Shown here: piece after piece, positions 23,920-36,008 of the stretch | Layout of the letters: every line of letters begins with the position of its first letter | How positions within the stretch are numbered: position 1 is the first letter of the stretch | Assembly: GCA_001599915.1 (NCBI GenBank) | Contig: BCIG01000002.1 | Location: 496,001 to 560,000, forward strand | From: Symbiotaphrina buchneri | Taxonomy: Eukaryota; Ascomycota; Symbiotaphrinales; Symbiotaphrinaceae | Direction of reading: 5' to 3' | Length of the DNA stretch: 64,000 nt | The notes under the pieces: generated by a model | The model's database searches: none | What the model was told of the DNA's origin: nothing | Seen by the model: only the letters and a program-made list of their open reading frames with translations | Program-made: the position numbers and the translations under genes

Positions 23920-26595
23920 ATGCCGGCCACTACCACATCGACTGCCGCCTCGAGGAAGTTGACTCTCGCGCCAGAAAGGAAATATAAGTGCCAGTTTTGC
24001 AATCGCGCCTTCAGCAGGAGCGAGCATCGCAGCAGACACGAAAGATCGCGTAAGTGCCCTGCCCTCCAATTTTCGTGTGGGGTCGCCGCCAGCTTGGTGA
24101 TCCCGCACGAGACCCGAATTTCCCGCAACCCTGCGCAATCTGCTGCAGCATGCTGATCGCGCCCCGTGCAGATACCAAAGAACGCCCCTTTAAGTGCCTC
24201 AAATGCCGCAGCACATTCGTGAGGCGAGATCTCTTGTTGCGCCACGATCGCACAGTACACGCGAAAGATGGAGGGGTTCCCCTCCACAGGGAGGTGAAAC
24301 GCCGTCCCGGCGCGAAAACGTCTCCCATTTCCACGCCCTCGAAACCGGCCATCTCCATCGATCAAGCCACCATCGAACAGATTGAAGCTAGTAGCGATGG
24401 CATAGTCGATCTCGAGACGGCTGCGATGCTCATGACTGATCTCCACCACAAGGCGACTGCCGCGATGTCCAAGCAAGCACATGGTCTCGTCGCGGAAGGC
24501 CCGGATACACCAGTCTCTCCGACAGGGGCCGCGTTACTTGAACCTTCTGTGCGATACTCTTCCGGTGCCGTCGCCATGTCACGCATGCCGTGGGAATTCT
24601 TGCCGCCGTCTGTGGCCGAACCGAAGGCGCATTCTGTCGCGTCGTCTTTCTCGGTTTCTGTAGATTCGCTGGCCTCTTTCACCAGCAACGGCACGGTCCA
24701 GCCTAACAAGAACCAGCTTGCGCATATTCTGCAACGGGATCCGTTCAACGGAGACGCAGCTTTCCAAGCTCGGCAGTCGTACAACTATGCTCAACCTCAT
24801 GGCACTGTAGCATCCGGCGCACTCTCGCCATATCCACAGATGGCTGGACCGGTATCGCCCGTGGACTACAGAAAGTCTCCCGGTCCCAGTCAACCCTTAA
24901 CATGGGCGAAGGCGCCACAGGTTACCAGTGATGGAGAACGCAATGTCATACTGGACAAAATTCGAGAATGCGACAAGCAGAAGTCGATCCCCGAAAGTTT
25001 CCGTCTGCCTGGTATCGTGGCATTGGATCGCTATCTGTCAACCTACTTCAACCTCTTCCATCACCATCTGCCATTCCTGCACCGCGCTTCCTTCAAGCCA
25101 GCCGAGGTCTCGAGTCCCCTTCTGCTTGCTGTGCTCTCAATAGGAGCTTTGTATACTTTTGAGCAGGAACAAGCATATATGCTACATATAGGTTCGAGGG
25201 TGTTGGTCAACCAGTTCCTCCAGAACAAGGAAAGCTTCAGTTCGCGGAAATGCCCGCTGTGGATGATGCAAAGTTCTCTGCTCAACATGATCTTCGCTAG
25301 CTGGAGCGGCGACCCCAAGGGTCTGGAATGGGCGTGTTCGATCAAGAGCTTGATCGCAAACGTGAGTATTAATGATCCATTTCCCAGTTACGTTACTGAC
25401 TATGTCTTCAGATGGTTGCTGGGAATCGATATGAGCTGAAGCTTCGTACTGAAGCTTCAGAAGGCTCTCAACCTAGTCATGAAGAGTGGATCGAAGATGA
25501 AGGCTGCAGACGTTCTTACTATGCGGTTTACATCTTCTTCGGGCTATTGACAATGACTTTCAACCACACTCCTGCCATCAGCTTCAACGAGTTCGACTCT
25601 CTGGAGCTCCCTTCATCCGAGTCCCTCTGGAATTTGGACGCCTCCGATGAAGAAGCTTGGCGTGAATGCTTGACATCGTCCACCATGCTCACATTCCGGG
25701 AAGCCCATGATCGACTATTCCAGGGTGAACCGGCCTGCTACAGTGCGTTCGCGACACGTGTCATGATCAATGCTCTCTTCCTAGAGGTTTGGTATCACAA
25801 ACGCAGCCCTGAGGCACTACAAGACGTCGTCACCGAATACAAACTACGTCTTGCTCTGGAGACCTGGGTGCAGTCTTTGAACATTTGTCAACCAGAAACT
25901 GTCATAGTTCAACTCAGTGCTCCCCACACAGGACATCCGCTTATCTTCAATGCAAAGGCTATGTACCGATGCACAAGGGCCCGTCTGCAGGTTGACCTCC
26001 GGTCCATCCAAGAAGCCCTGCGTTATCATGATCCATTTGAAGTGGCGGGGGCAATGAGTACCGCCCGGGACAAGGTACAACGGTCGAGCGAGATGAACAA
26101 TGTTATCGAGGAATGCATCGAGTGCCTGGCAGTAGCTGCTACTCAGGGTATCCGCTGGGTAGCTCGCACTTCAGCAACCAATTGGAGCATTGAACATCCG
26201 TTGTGCGGCATGGATCTGCTTGTTATCCTCACGTTGTGGCTCTATCGGGTTGAACATGACGACGAGACTGCCACTGCGGAAGAAGTGCGTCTGTATAATA
26301 AGGTCCGGAAGCCCATCGACGGCGATTCTGCAGATGCCTATTCTTTCAAACTCAGTTCTGTCATTGCACGTTTGTGGGGGAGCATGCTGGATGAGGTGGT
26401 CGTTTGGGGGTGAGTCTAATCATATCCTGTAATCTTTCCATGGATCAACAAAGCTAACCAACATGTAGGATCACAAGATTAATGGGCGAATCCTTCAAGC
26501 TCCATTCCCAGGCTCTCGCAGGCTACGACGATGACGTGGCGTCGCAAGCTTCCGTTCCATCAATGGTGTCGGGCATGGAGGAGAGCCAATATTGA
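23920..26595 (+). CDS. C2H2 zinc-finger transcription factor with fungal-specific (fungal_trans) domain
   Basis: Nuclear DNA-binding regulator of 814 residues in four exons (23920-24049, 24172-25361, 25412-26409, 26469-26595). Two adjacent C2H2 fingers occupy residues about 22-75: finger 1 YKCQFCNRAFSRSEHRSRH, finger 2 FKCLKCRSTFVRRDLLLRH. The first intron lies exactly in the inter-finger linker, and splicing creates the canonical HTKERPF linker, which strongly supports it. A Ser/Pro/Thr-rich middle follows, then a fungal_trans-type helical region from about residue 350 (ALDRYLSTYFNLFHHHLPFLHRASF), covering most of the C-terminal half. The last exon ends MVSGMEESQY. This architecture is shared by several Aspergillus regulators; target genes cannot be inferred. 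It lies downstream of an unusually long gene-free region. Confidence 0.9.
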
Positions 26596-27307
26596 GACGT
26601 CTCCGCTCTGTAGCGCGTCCCTTTACCAGTATCGATTGTCGCATCTTATCGGTCTATTCTTGCTTTTGGATCGCCTCTCACCTCTACTTCTGTTGGCTAC
26701 CGGCGTTTCATGGATCTTTTGCATTAGCGGTTGAGGTTGCATTTTGCAAGTGGGGTCGGGCAACACAGGAAAGAGAGGGTCTACAGTTACACCGGGCTTT
26801 CTTTCTCGATATATCCGCTTTCATCTCTGTCCGGTCGATTCGACCATAATAGAAGCGGGACATGGCGCTCACGCCCACGCGCCGGCTGGCTCCGGCCGTG
26901 GCTGTTGCTTGCCAGCTGTTCATCTAATCTCTCGACATGTCTACCCTACTAATCATAGTCTATTCCGATACCTTGTCCGATATGTTTGCTCTTACCTCTC
27001 ATTTGTCTGACCTTCTTTCCTTTGTGTCTGGCCGGTTCGCGTCGGAACCTTGGGTATGCTGGGGTCTGCTTGGTTCGTCAGTCGCATCAGGGCTGCTGGG
27101 GTCGCTGCCGAGATGAGGCTGTCGCGGATGTACAAGCTAGGAAATACAGAATATCGTCATCGCTCATGCTACACCCCGTAGAGGCCTGTCCCTCCGCGAC
27201 AGTGATCGAGTGAACCATGCTGAAGTATCTTGATTACAATATATATATGCCCAGAGTATATACCGCGTAAATAGTTGAGCAGCGCTGTTGGAAAGCTTGC
27301 TCTTGAT
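26596..27307. other. Convergent 3' region between the transcription factor and the fluoride exporter
   Basis: About 0.7 kb where two genes end tail to tail. It should hold both 3'UTRs. A TATATATATG run near 27240 may belong to a polyadenylation region. No gene was seen. Confidence 0.5.
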
Positions 27308-28945
27308 CTAGCTCCTGGTGACCCTGCATATAGGACTTTCAAAGCCTTTGCTCCACCGCAGGCTACCCATTTCCACGACAAGAAAAGCCCATGCCGCGAG
27401 GACGCTACAGATGCCGTACACATATGCATGACTCCTCCTCAGCCCCTTCAATTCGAGAACCCAAGTGCTGACCGTGGTGAGACAACCGCAAAATCCGTCC
27501 ATGACGCCCTCCAAGACCTGGCAGCCGACAGTGCCCTGGCCCAGCGTTCCTAATGAAGAAGAGCCAGCATGCTGAATGTCAAAACACATTCCCAGGATAG
27601 CGGTGCCCGCAACGTTGACCAGAAAAGTACCCAGTGGGAAGCCACCAATGCGCGCGTTCAGGTACAGGGACGCATAGAAACGGGCCAGTGTCCCTAGAGG
27701 CGCGAAGACCAATGCAAACAGCACTTCCCCCCTCCATGCCTCCTGCTTCCCATGAGCTCCTGAGTTGTTCCCATCGGAACGGTCCGGCGGTATAGCAGCC
27801 ATGATGATGGCGCCAACCCAGCACCCTAGGCCAAGGAACACCGCAACACGGTCAAGGATCCTTCGTGTGAAGAAAAAGGGAAGCGTTGGAGTGATTGGCT
27901 CAAGAAAGATGGCCAAGTGTGCTCCGCATTGTAGGGCAGAAAGACAAATGGCAGGAGTGAGGATAAACGATGCGAGAAGCGCAAGGAATGAGTAGCCGCC
28001 GCTGCGACCCAGAGTTGTACTATATGACGGGGCGGACGAGGTATTATAGGGGTGCGATATCGGGGTGGGAAGGTCATTCGAGAGGGAGAGGAAGACATCG
28101 CGAATGTATGCGGAAAACGACGTAAAAGATCCACAGAACCCTGTTGTGAGACCGATGAAGAGCGGTATGGTCTTCTTCACGACCCCATGTGCTTTCCGGG
28201 CTGCGGCTATGTTGGCTTCTTCCTTCTCCTCCTCGCTGCCATTTGCTCTGGCATCTTCTGCCCTCTCTTTACGACCCCACTCCTCGCGGAATAAATTGCG
28301 ATCTTCGGACAGAAAGCCCATGAACAAGGAGCCACCGAAATTGGCCCATATGACGGACGTAGAAATAGGGGCAGACGGATAGAATGTCAACGCCTGTAAA
28401 CCAAGGCGGGCCAATGTGCCGAGGATAGAGAAGAGGATAAGATAAGAATGGATATAGAGCTGAGTCGCGAACTTGGAGGCTCGTTCGCGCTTAGAAGGAC
28501 CGGCAGGAGATTCCTTCAACTTTCCCGACTGTGATGTAGGCGAAGACGACCCCGTCTCTTCCCTGAGTGGAGCCTCTTCCACAGGAGCCAGATTTGAGTC
28601 CCTGGTTCTGGTCCTCTTTAGCGACGAGGACTTGCTCCGCTGCTGTAGATGCTGCTCCCTATTCCGCACGTCTTCCAACGACAGCCTTCTTCGTTCCTCC
28701 TTATCATTCACCGGCGATGGTGCGCCTAGCTCGTCGAGTGCGGCATAATTGCCAGAAGACGTCCCATCTTCTATGCTGGCTCTTTGCTCCTCTTCCTCCT
28801 CGCGGGATCGTGAAACGGTCAGAGGGTCGGGTCCTGTAGCCTTCTCGCCGGGATCCGCTATTGGTGATGGTACAGCAACTTCGTCGAGGTTGGCATAACT
28901 CTCCGGCAGAGTGTAATCATCGCCTTCCGCCGATGGTCGTGACAT
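27308..28945 (-). CDS. FEX1: Fluoride exporter, two-domain CrcB/FEX family
   Basis: Plasma-membrane fluoride channel/exporter that keeps cytosolic F- low. A single uninterrupted exon gives 545 residues. Eukaryotic FEX proteins fuse two CrcB domains; both are visible: the first from about residue 190 (LGTLARLGLQALTFY, WANFGGSLFMGFLSE, TGFCGSFTSFSAYIRDVF) and the second near 430 (PLGTLARFYASLYLNARIGGFPLGTFLVNVAGTAILG, then GFCGCLTTVSTWVLEL). The TGFCGSFTSFS and GFCGCLTTVSTW loops match the Phe-box/Thr motifs of the family. The N-terminal 180 residues are hydrophilic, acidic and Ser-rich, an extension longer than in yeast Fex1 (about 375 residues). The start at 28945 is the first in-frame ATG; the frame is open further upstream without one. 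Divergent from the UPRT gene. Confidence 0.9.
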   Translation of the reverse strand: MSRPSAEGDDYTLPESYANLDEVAVPSPIADPGEKATGPDPLTVSRSREEEEEQRASIEDGTSSGNYAALDELGAPSPVNDKEERRRLSLEDVRNREQHLQQRSKSSSLKRTRTRDSNLAPVEEAPLREETGSSSPTSQSGKLKESPAGPSKRERASKFATQLYIHSYLILFSILGTLARLGLQALTFYPSAPISTSVIWANFGGSLFMGFLSEDRNLFREEWGRKERAEDARANGSEEEKEEANIAAARKAHGVVKKTIPLFIGLTTGFCGSFTSFSAYIRDVFLSLSNDLPTPISHPYNTSSAPSYSTTLGRSGGYSFLALLASFILTPAICLSALQCGAHLAIFLEPITPTLPFFFTRRILDRVAVFLGLGCWVGAIIMAAIPPDRSDGNNSGAHGKQEAWRGEVLFALVFAPLGTLARFYASLYLNARIGGFPLGTFLVNVAGTAILGMCFDIQHAGSSSLGTLGQGTVGCQVLEGVMDGFCGCLTTVSTWVLELKGLRRSHAYVYGICSVLAAWAFLVVEMGSLRWSKGFESPICRVTRS

Positions 28946-29331
28946 GGCTGCCAATATCCATGGCAATCGGTCAAGTACGCCTTCGGTAGGAGACGAGCTG
29001 TTGCCAATGGCCAAACGATGACGATGATGAGGACGATGTTATTTGTTTGGAGATGGCGATTTCCGTGGTGGGGGTGGTGGATCTTCGGTAGTTGCGGAAC
29101 CAACCACAAGACGCGGCGATAAGAACGTGTTTAATCCGAGCGATAAAGGCCAGCGGCAGCTATCCTGGATGATATACACAAGGTAGCTTCTATCATCATT
29201 CGAATTGTCTCCTCTCCTCTCCTGCTGCACACTTTCATTGATCCAGATTCTCTAGGGATTGCCGCCCCACAATCTCCTTTTCTTCTGGTCTGTCTCCAGG
29301 GACAGCAGAGCAAGTCTGACTCGACCGCGCG
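28946..29331. promoter_or_regulatory. Divergent promoter region of the fluoride exporter and UPRT genes
   Basis: 386 bp between two opposite starts. It contains a GATGA/ATCATC-rich patch (about 29015-29040) and a CTCCTCTCCTCTCC tract near 29210, pyrimidine-rich toward the UPRT gene. No specific operator was recognised. Confidence 0.5.
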
Positions 29332-30080
29332 ATGGCTTCCAATGTCCTCCCTCCAAATGTGCACGTTTCGCAACATCCTTGCCTCCGTGCGAAGCTATCA
29401 CAGCTGCGAGCAGCCAGCTGCACGGCTCGGGAGACCAAACTACTCGTCCACGAGATCGCGCTTTTGCTGGGCTGTGATGCGCTGGCGCATGCTCTACAAA
29501 CCAAGGAGAATGGCACCGTACGCTACTCCTCTCCCGCAATGGAATTATTGCTGATACTGCCCACCAGGCGAAAACACCACTGGGCTATGACTATCCACCG
29601 ACAACGATATCACCCTCGAAGATTGCTCTAGTCCCCATTTTGCGCTCTGGACTTGGCATGCTCGATGCCCTGCAGCTGTTGCTGCCGGAACCTGTCCCAG
29701 TGCACCACCTCGGCCTTTACCGGGAACCCACCACTCTCGAACCAGTCGAGTATTATAATAATCTTCCGTACGAACATCCAACCGCATCGGGCTCACCAAA
29801 TCCAGCTGCTGCTGACCTGGCAATACTTGTCGACCCCGTCATTGCTACAGGCGGAACATGCGCCGCTGCCATCCAGACTCTGCGTGAATGGGGCGTGCAG
29901 AAGGTGGTCGTAATCAGTGTGCTGGGTAGTGAGGATGGCTTAAGTAGAGCCGCAACAGAGTGGGAAGACGGCGTGCATGTGTGGGTTGGAGGTGTAGACC
30001 GAGAGTGCGATGCTAGAGGCATGATCAAACCTGGCTTGGGCGACGTGGGAGACAGGTTGTTCTTGACCCTCGGAAAGTAG
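29332..30080 (+). CDS. FUR1: Uracil phosphoribosyltransferase (Fur1 type)
   Basis: Pyrimidine salvage enzyme: uracil + PRPP to UMP + diphosphate, in the cytosol. Two exons (29332-29517 and 29568-30080) encode 232 residues, close to yeast Fur1 (216). Diagnostic stretches: PLGYDYPPT and ALVPILRSGLGMLDA (substrate region), the PRPP-binding loop ILVDPVIATGGTCAAAI near residue 155-172, and the C-terminal GLGDVGDRLF uracil-binding motif. The intron falls between ENGT and AKTPLGY and has clean GTACGC/CCAG ends. Its product makes fungi sensitive to 5-fluorouracil in species where the route is active. Confidence 0.95.
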
Positions 30081-30341
30081 AGAGTAGGGTCCGGTCGTCT
30101 AGTCAAGGGCGAGTAACAAGATGATGGTGGACTTTGGCCCGAAATAGACATAGGTTGGAGCGATAGGCCACGGACTCGTTGAGTGATGCCTTGCGGACCT
30201 TATGGTCACTATGTCTTAATAGGGCCTGCCATTCATGCCGCTCAGTAGAAAGCATATCAGCATCTGAAGCAGGAAGAGAAAGTTTCATAGCGACATATAA
30301 TCGGATGCAACCTCCTATTGACGGAAGACAGAGCTGGTAGA

Positions 30342-32927
30342 TTACAAAGGCGGTAGTGTCTCACGACATATCGGACACGCCAGCCGGTATTTCATCCAGC
30401 CCTCCAGACAAACACTGTGGAATATATGCCGACAGGGGGTAACCATATAAGCCCTCCTCGCAAGGATGCTGCTAGCAAGTGAGGCTGCCTCGGTCCCTGC
30501 GCCTTCTGCAGCGGAAGGAAGCACCGGCACCTCAATATTCTGCATGCAAACAGCGCAGTCGAACGTCCTCTTGCCTTTTGCCCGTGACTCGCCAGCAGTT
30601 CTGCTTGAAGTGGCAGAGGCGACGCCATCAGTGCTGTTGGCTCCACCTTCCTCAGTAGTCTGACTGAAGCCAAGCACCGGCATTGTCCCGCCTGCTTCCA
30701 GGTCATCCTCACGTAGAACAGGATGATAATCATACGCGGGAGGTGCCCAGCCTTCGGGTACAAAGAATCGAGGGCCGACCAATTCTTGACTGAGGAGCAG
30801 GCACACTTGTATCCAGACCCATCCGACAAGGACCAAACCGGCATATTGATCTATCTCGACAAACAAGACGTTTTTCGGTACCATGTAGAAGTAGAGGAAT
30901 GGCGTCAAGCGCAGCACGCTTTGTCCGACAACGTATTCCCATCGCAGAGCTTTCCGGCAATTTCGCATGATATTGCGGTAGATTTGTGGTACCCAAAAAG
31001 AGAGGTAGGATAAAGCAAGAATATTCGTATAGGCAGAGCGGAGTGGTGTAGGCCAAGATATAGCATGCAGAGAAACAAAGATTATGAGGAGAAGGAGGAA
31101 ATAGAATCGTGAATATAATGCACCGAACTCACGGCGTGTAGCTGCAGCAGTATTCTCGGTGCCTGCCTGAGTTGTACCGTTATCTTCAGCTTGTGTCGCT
31201 CCGATGTCCTGGTCAGGCGGAAGTATGACCTGAGTAGCTCCACTATTGTCAGGACGCCGGGCGGTGGCGGGAAGAGGAAGAGTATCGGCTCCGGCAGTAG
31301 TGATAACGGTTCCAGGCAGAGGTGAAGCATTGTTACGCGCTCTCAAGGCATCAGCCAAGGCTGCTCTTTTCTGCCTCTCTCTTTCTTGTCTTTCCGGTGC
31401 TTGTACGGTCCATATATCCATTAGAAACTTCATCCCGAAGAAACTGGCGCAAAGGAAGCCAAGAAAGGCGACAGTGACCATAGGCAGGAAAGCAGCTTCC
31501 AGGAACATGCCCACGGTGAGAAAACCCATACACGCAAATCCGTCCCCCATAGACATCATTGATACGGTGTAGAAGCTTATCCTGCTGCGCGTGGACGCAG
31601 TCGAAGCATCTTTCATTTGCCGCATGAGGAACACCACCTGGAGCCCCACTATCAAAGCCATTGCCAGAGTATAGCGTTTGGCAATACGCATATAGGACTC
31701 CAACTTAGGTCCCTGTAAATGCAGGCCTTCCTCGGGGGTGAAGTCAGGAAGGCCTTTTGACTCAAGAATGAAGCCGCAATCCGGAGAAAAGACGATCATA
31801 GACATAGTAATTGGAGGAGCTTCTGGGGCGGGAGCGCCAGTGGGGAAACGGAGTTCCTTTTCTAGCATTTGAATTACACCGGCAGTCTTGATTGCCGTCT
31901 CAGCTCCGTCTTGTCCCGAAAGCGCCAAAGGATGCTGTTGGAGATATACGATGAATTCGCAGTGCGGAGTAGAGAACATGAAGTCGCCTGCACGTTCACC
32001 TGCCCAGGGGTTTAGAAAGCCCGCCTGAAGCGTCCTTTCATGATCTAGCACCACTTCCGTGATGGTCTGATTCAGGAGACTTTGTGATAGCGCGTATTGA
32101 TGCCGAGATAGCGTCAGATGAGGAAGAACGTTCAGTCCTACGAACCTAGCTTGAAATCAGCCTTCACTCAATGCATGTCACAAATGATTGAACTACTTCT
32201 CGCTGGAGGTTGTCAGGACGATGCTTCCGGTTTGTGGGTAATGCACACCCCGCATTGACACATCCCAACCATCCCCGACAGAAGTTTCGTCTTCGATGAT
32301 CAATTGCGCCTTGATTTCTCGCACCACGTCATTGTCCGAGCTGAAATGCTGTGACACCTTTTCATCCAGGCGGAATTGGACTTTACCATCCACCCCAGTT
32401 ATGTTTCGATCGTACTCATTGGTGCTGAAGCTATCCGAGGATCCAGTGACCTCGGTGAGATTGATATGTGGTCGTTGAATGCTCTCTGTAAGACGAGATC
32501 TAGTCCACTGGCCATGTAGCAGTCCAGTCACATTCTGGTACAATGGTATTGGGGCAAGAGATGTCGCGCCAGGTAACCCTTCGCTCTGGGTTGGCGTTCG
32601 GGAGGTTGAAGCCTCACCATCTAATCGGCTTATGCCACCGTCGCCCAGCAACCCTCTAGTCTGTTCCCTGGCTCGTTCACGGACTTTGGGTAGGATATCC
32701 CATGCATAACCATCTCCTTCCCTTGTGCCGGTAACATTCAACCATCTTCCGTCGGATGGACTGAAATCACCATATCTGGCGTTCCTTAGTACTTCCAAGT
32801 CATGAAATTCATCTGCAAGCAGCTGGTCAAGCTCGCGTTGCTGACTTGGCGTCGGCTGCTGTGGATCGGGGGAAAGGAAGATGAAAACCAAGAGAAAGAC
32901 GAGGAGGATCGCCCTGGGAGTGTCCAT
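30342..32927 (-). CDS. dscA: DSC E3 ubiquitin ligase complex subunit A (Tul1-type RING membrane protein)
   Basis: RING E3 of the Golgi/endosomal Dsc complex, which in fungi cleaves SREBP in low oxygen/sterol and in yeast (Tul1) degrades membrane proteins. Two exons (32927-32197 and 32145-30342) give 844 residues. The N-terminus is a signal/anchor helix (RAILLVFLLVFIFLSP). A lumenal region of about 380 residues with several N-x-S/T sites follows (NVTG, NLTE, NITG), then seven or so hydrophobic helices, then a C-terminal RING-H2: CAVCMQNIEVP ... CRHIFHSVCLEGWMKYRLACPICRE. The ATG at 32927 is the first in frame. The intron donor is GTAGTT, and splicing restores SSEKFVGLNVLPHL. Confidence 0.93.
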
Positions 32928-33483
32928 CAATGTCCTGCGCCCTTCGCAGCGCCCATTGTCGACATGGAGATGCAGGGGGGTTTCCTACCTGCAGCTATTG
33001 CTCCGGAATAAAGACCACAGCAGAGGAGCGGCAATCGCCGTTATATTGCAACACCAACAAGAACTGTCCAGTTCTGGGTTACCTACGCTCAATATCCCGT
33101 CTGCCTTAGAATTGGTGACTGGAGGCTACGTACGGTAAGATTACAACAAGTGACACTAGCAAAAACATATTCCCAAGATCGACAGGTCAGACTTCGTTGA
33201 TGAACCATATCCACTAGTAATGTTACAACTGCTTAGAGAAGAGGTTCTTCCACATCCGCTGAGAGACAGCAATCATGTTAACTCCACAACTTGCATCTCC
33301 AGAGAGAGTATAGAAAATCATTCGATCGCCGAAGCATGAAACCCGCGAGCCAAGTCAGAGAGCACGGAAATACCTGTGTTGCATGTGGAAGACGCATATG
33401 CAAAAGAACGCAAGTGCAGGAACCCTTTCGCCCAACAAAATGATAAACTACTCTTAGCTTGCAGTAAAAACATATACCTAGAC
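32928..33483. other. Intergenic region between dscA and the Rab7 gene
   Basis: About 0.55 kb; both genes read leftward, so this contains the dscA promoter and the Rab7 3'UTR. I see no gene and no clear sterol-response element. Confidence 0.5.
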
Positions 33484-34436
33484 TCAGCATGCGCAGCCGT
33501 CCCTTTCGTTGTCCAAGCCAATGGTGATGGGATCTGAGAAGTCTCCGCTGAATTCTTCTGACTCTTCTTGCGCCAGGGCATTCCGAGCAATGACTGTCAA
33601 AGTCTCCGTCAGCATGCGCGGCCAAGCTATATAGTGGAGCATCATAATCGATCAGAACTGGAGTAAAAGACTTTACCTTCGAAAGCTTGTTCTACGTTTA
33701 TCGCCTCCTTCGCACTCGTCTCAAAATATGGTATACCGCCTTTGGACTGGCAAAATGCCATTGCCCGCTTGGAAGAGATCTATGAAGATTAGCGGAGACA
33801 ATTGCTATGAGATACGATGCACTCGTACCGTTCTCTTACTCTCTTCGACGTCAATCTTGTTGCCTAGAACTACCTGTGGCGCCAGTCAGCGAACCGCCAT
33901 GAGTAGCCAGCTTAATTGACATACGAAAGGGAAATTCTCCGGGTCCCTAGGACTAGCTTGGATGAGAAACTCATCACGCCAGCTATCCAGCGTATCGAAA
34001 CTTTTCGCATTATTGACATCGTAGACCAGGACACAGCAGTCTGCCCCGCGGTAGAATGCAACGCCTAGAGATTGGAAGCGTTCCTGACCGGCGGTGTCCC
34101 AGAGCTATGGACACTGTGAGATGTGGAGACTTCAATGGATTTGTCTTCGTACCTGCATCGTCACTAATCGATCATCTACCAGCACTTCCTTCGTGAGAAA
34201 ATCGGCGCCAATAGTAGCCTTGTAGCTAGCACTGAATTTTTTATTGACCTGCAACCTTGAGCTTTGCCTTATCTCGAAGAAGATGTACCGCGCATACATA
34301 TTGGTTCATCAAACTTGTTTTGCCCACACCACTGTCTCCAAGGATGATGACCTGTCCAGCGATATCAGCTACACGTCGGCAGTTTGGACTTGGAGAATCC
34401 GAGTACCTTCAAGAGCACCTTCTTCCGAGACGCCAT
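33484..34436 (-). CDS. avaA: Rab7-family small GTPase (Ypt7/AvaA)
   Basis: Late-endosome/vacuole Rab GTPase needed for vacuole fusion and autophagosome delivery. Spliced from about seven small exons to roughly 205 residues. P-loop GDSGVGKT; Rab7-type effector region YKATIGADF; switch [23 protein letters not shown]; guanine-specificity motifs [11 protein letters not shown] and [13 protein letters not shown]; and a C-terminal CAC prenylation motif after DNERDG. The exons fit the GTPase fold without gaps and all introns tested have GT-AG ends (the first after [10 protein letters not shown]). Start ATG at 34436-34434. Divergent from atg16. Confidence 0.94.
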
Positions 34437-35018
34437 AATGGGTCGATGTAATGCTGAAGTCGAGGGTGTGGAGGATATGGAACGATACCCGGTTGCCGAT
34501 AAGGTGGAGTTGGGATCACCCGTCGTGGATCAAGGTCACAGCAGCGAGTAGACCACTAAATAGACAACGTCCAATAAGGGAGGCGACGTCCAAAGTACGA
34601 AGTGAATGGTCCCACCAGCCTTATCCAAGCTCCCGTGCAGAAAGGAAGCTGTAGAATACCTTAATTGCACGATTTCGATGTTTGTCGTCACTGTACGGTA
34701 GTCCAAGCGCGACTGCGAGTCCATCATGGCCGCTAAAGAGAGGCGCCAAAGAACCGCAACGCACCTTGGCACCTCACCTTGATCCTAAGTTGCTGTAACC
34801 AACTGCGACCGCCTTACTCCGTACCTTTAACCTAATATCTTAACCTTGCAGGCAGGAAGCGTGCAAGGGACCTGGACTGAACAGGAGGCCAGTTGAAAGG
34901 AGATACGTCGCACTGTCGGCTCTTCCCTCACTTGAGTAATTATGCGTGATGCTATGTGAAGGTCGATGCGTTCTGTTGTCAGGTGCCTTGACGCCTTGTG
35001 CATCAGTCGATTGCTATT
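34437..35018. promoter_or_regulatory. Shared divergent promoter region of Rab7 and atg16
   Basis: 582 bp between two genes that both act in vacuole/autophagy traffic, transcribed away from each other. It contains the motif CCGTACCTTTAACC near 34817. No specific transcription-factor site is claimed. Confidence 0.5.
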
Positions 35019-35716
35019 ATGGCAAGTTGGTACGATGACTATCTCGGAGCATTACAGGATCGAGATGCAAGAGAGAAATCTAATGTCCAATTTTTCTCGT
35101 ATTGTGAGGGACATCCAACATCCTCTGCAATTTGGCACTTGGCTAACCCATGCCCCTCCAGATGCAAGACTAGCAGACAGGACCGCTTCTCTTAAGACAG
35201 CCCAGGGGAGTATGCAATTACAAACAGTGCAATCAAGGAACAAGCAAAGAGCCGAAAGCCCAAAGCAAGCTGCTCAGTCAGCCGAAGACATTGAGCGTCT
35301 CCGTACAGACTTGGCGGAAGCACAACGTAGCAAAGAGCTCCTGCAAAGCCAGCTCAAGGCAAAGACTGGCGAGGTCGAGAAGCTGAAGACCCGTTCCGGA
35401 ATAGAATCTAGACAGATCCGTGAACTAAGCGCGGAGCGAACGAGCTTAGCAACGAGAGTCAAGGACAGAGATGCCGAGTTGAAAGGCAAAGCAAAACTGC
35501 TCGAAGTATGGACATATTTGCTCGTTGGCGTCTTACGATCCGAGGCTAATGCACACGTAGGAAGTGCAGGACGAGCTGGTCTCGTTACATCTCCAATTAA
35601 ATATGGCCGAACAGCGATGCCAGAAGCTGGAACAGGACAACAAAGACCTTATTGAAAGGTGGATGGCTCGGAAAGGCCGAGAAGCTGATGCCCTGAATGA
35701 AGCGTCGAAGTTCTGA
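35019..35716 (+). CDS. atg16: Autophagy protein Atg16
   Basis: Coiled-coil partner of Atg12-Atg5 that directs Atg8 lipidation at the phagophore. Three exons (35019-35103, 35162-35505, 35561-35716) give 194 residues, the usual fungal length. N-terminus [20 protein letters not shown] is the Atg5-binding helix type, followed by a long heptad coiled coil ([20 protein letters not shown]...). The C-terminus is diagnostic: [19 protein letters not shown], then [18 protein letters not shown]. Both introns restore these segments in frame. It converges with the Dot1 gene 0.3 kb downstream. Confidence 0.94.
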
Positions 35717-36008
35717 TCGACCACCAGCGCACACGGATTAGCAATAACAGTGCCAGTTAATAGAGACAGATATGATGTTTTCGGACGGATAGGCTGGTCA
35801 ATTCCACTGCCAAACTAGTCCAGTACAAGAAGCGAGAATGGCTCGGTATCCTGATACAAAGCCCGCTCAATGAAGGGAACCTGTCCGTCATAAGGCATCA
35901 AAGAGCAATTCTCCTCCATTGATTATGAGGAATTTGTGAATGTGAAGGCTCATTCTGATTAGTCAGACTATGATCCAGGGGCCAGCCCCTCGATGCTACC
36001 ATAGCGTA

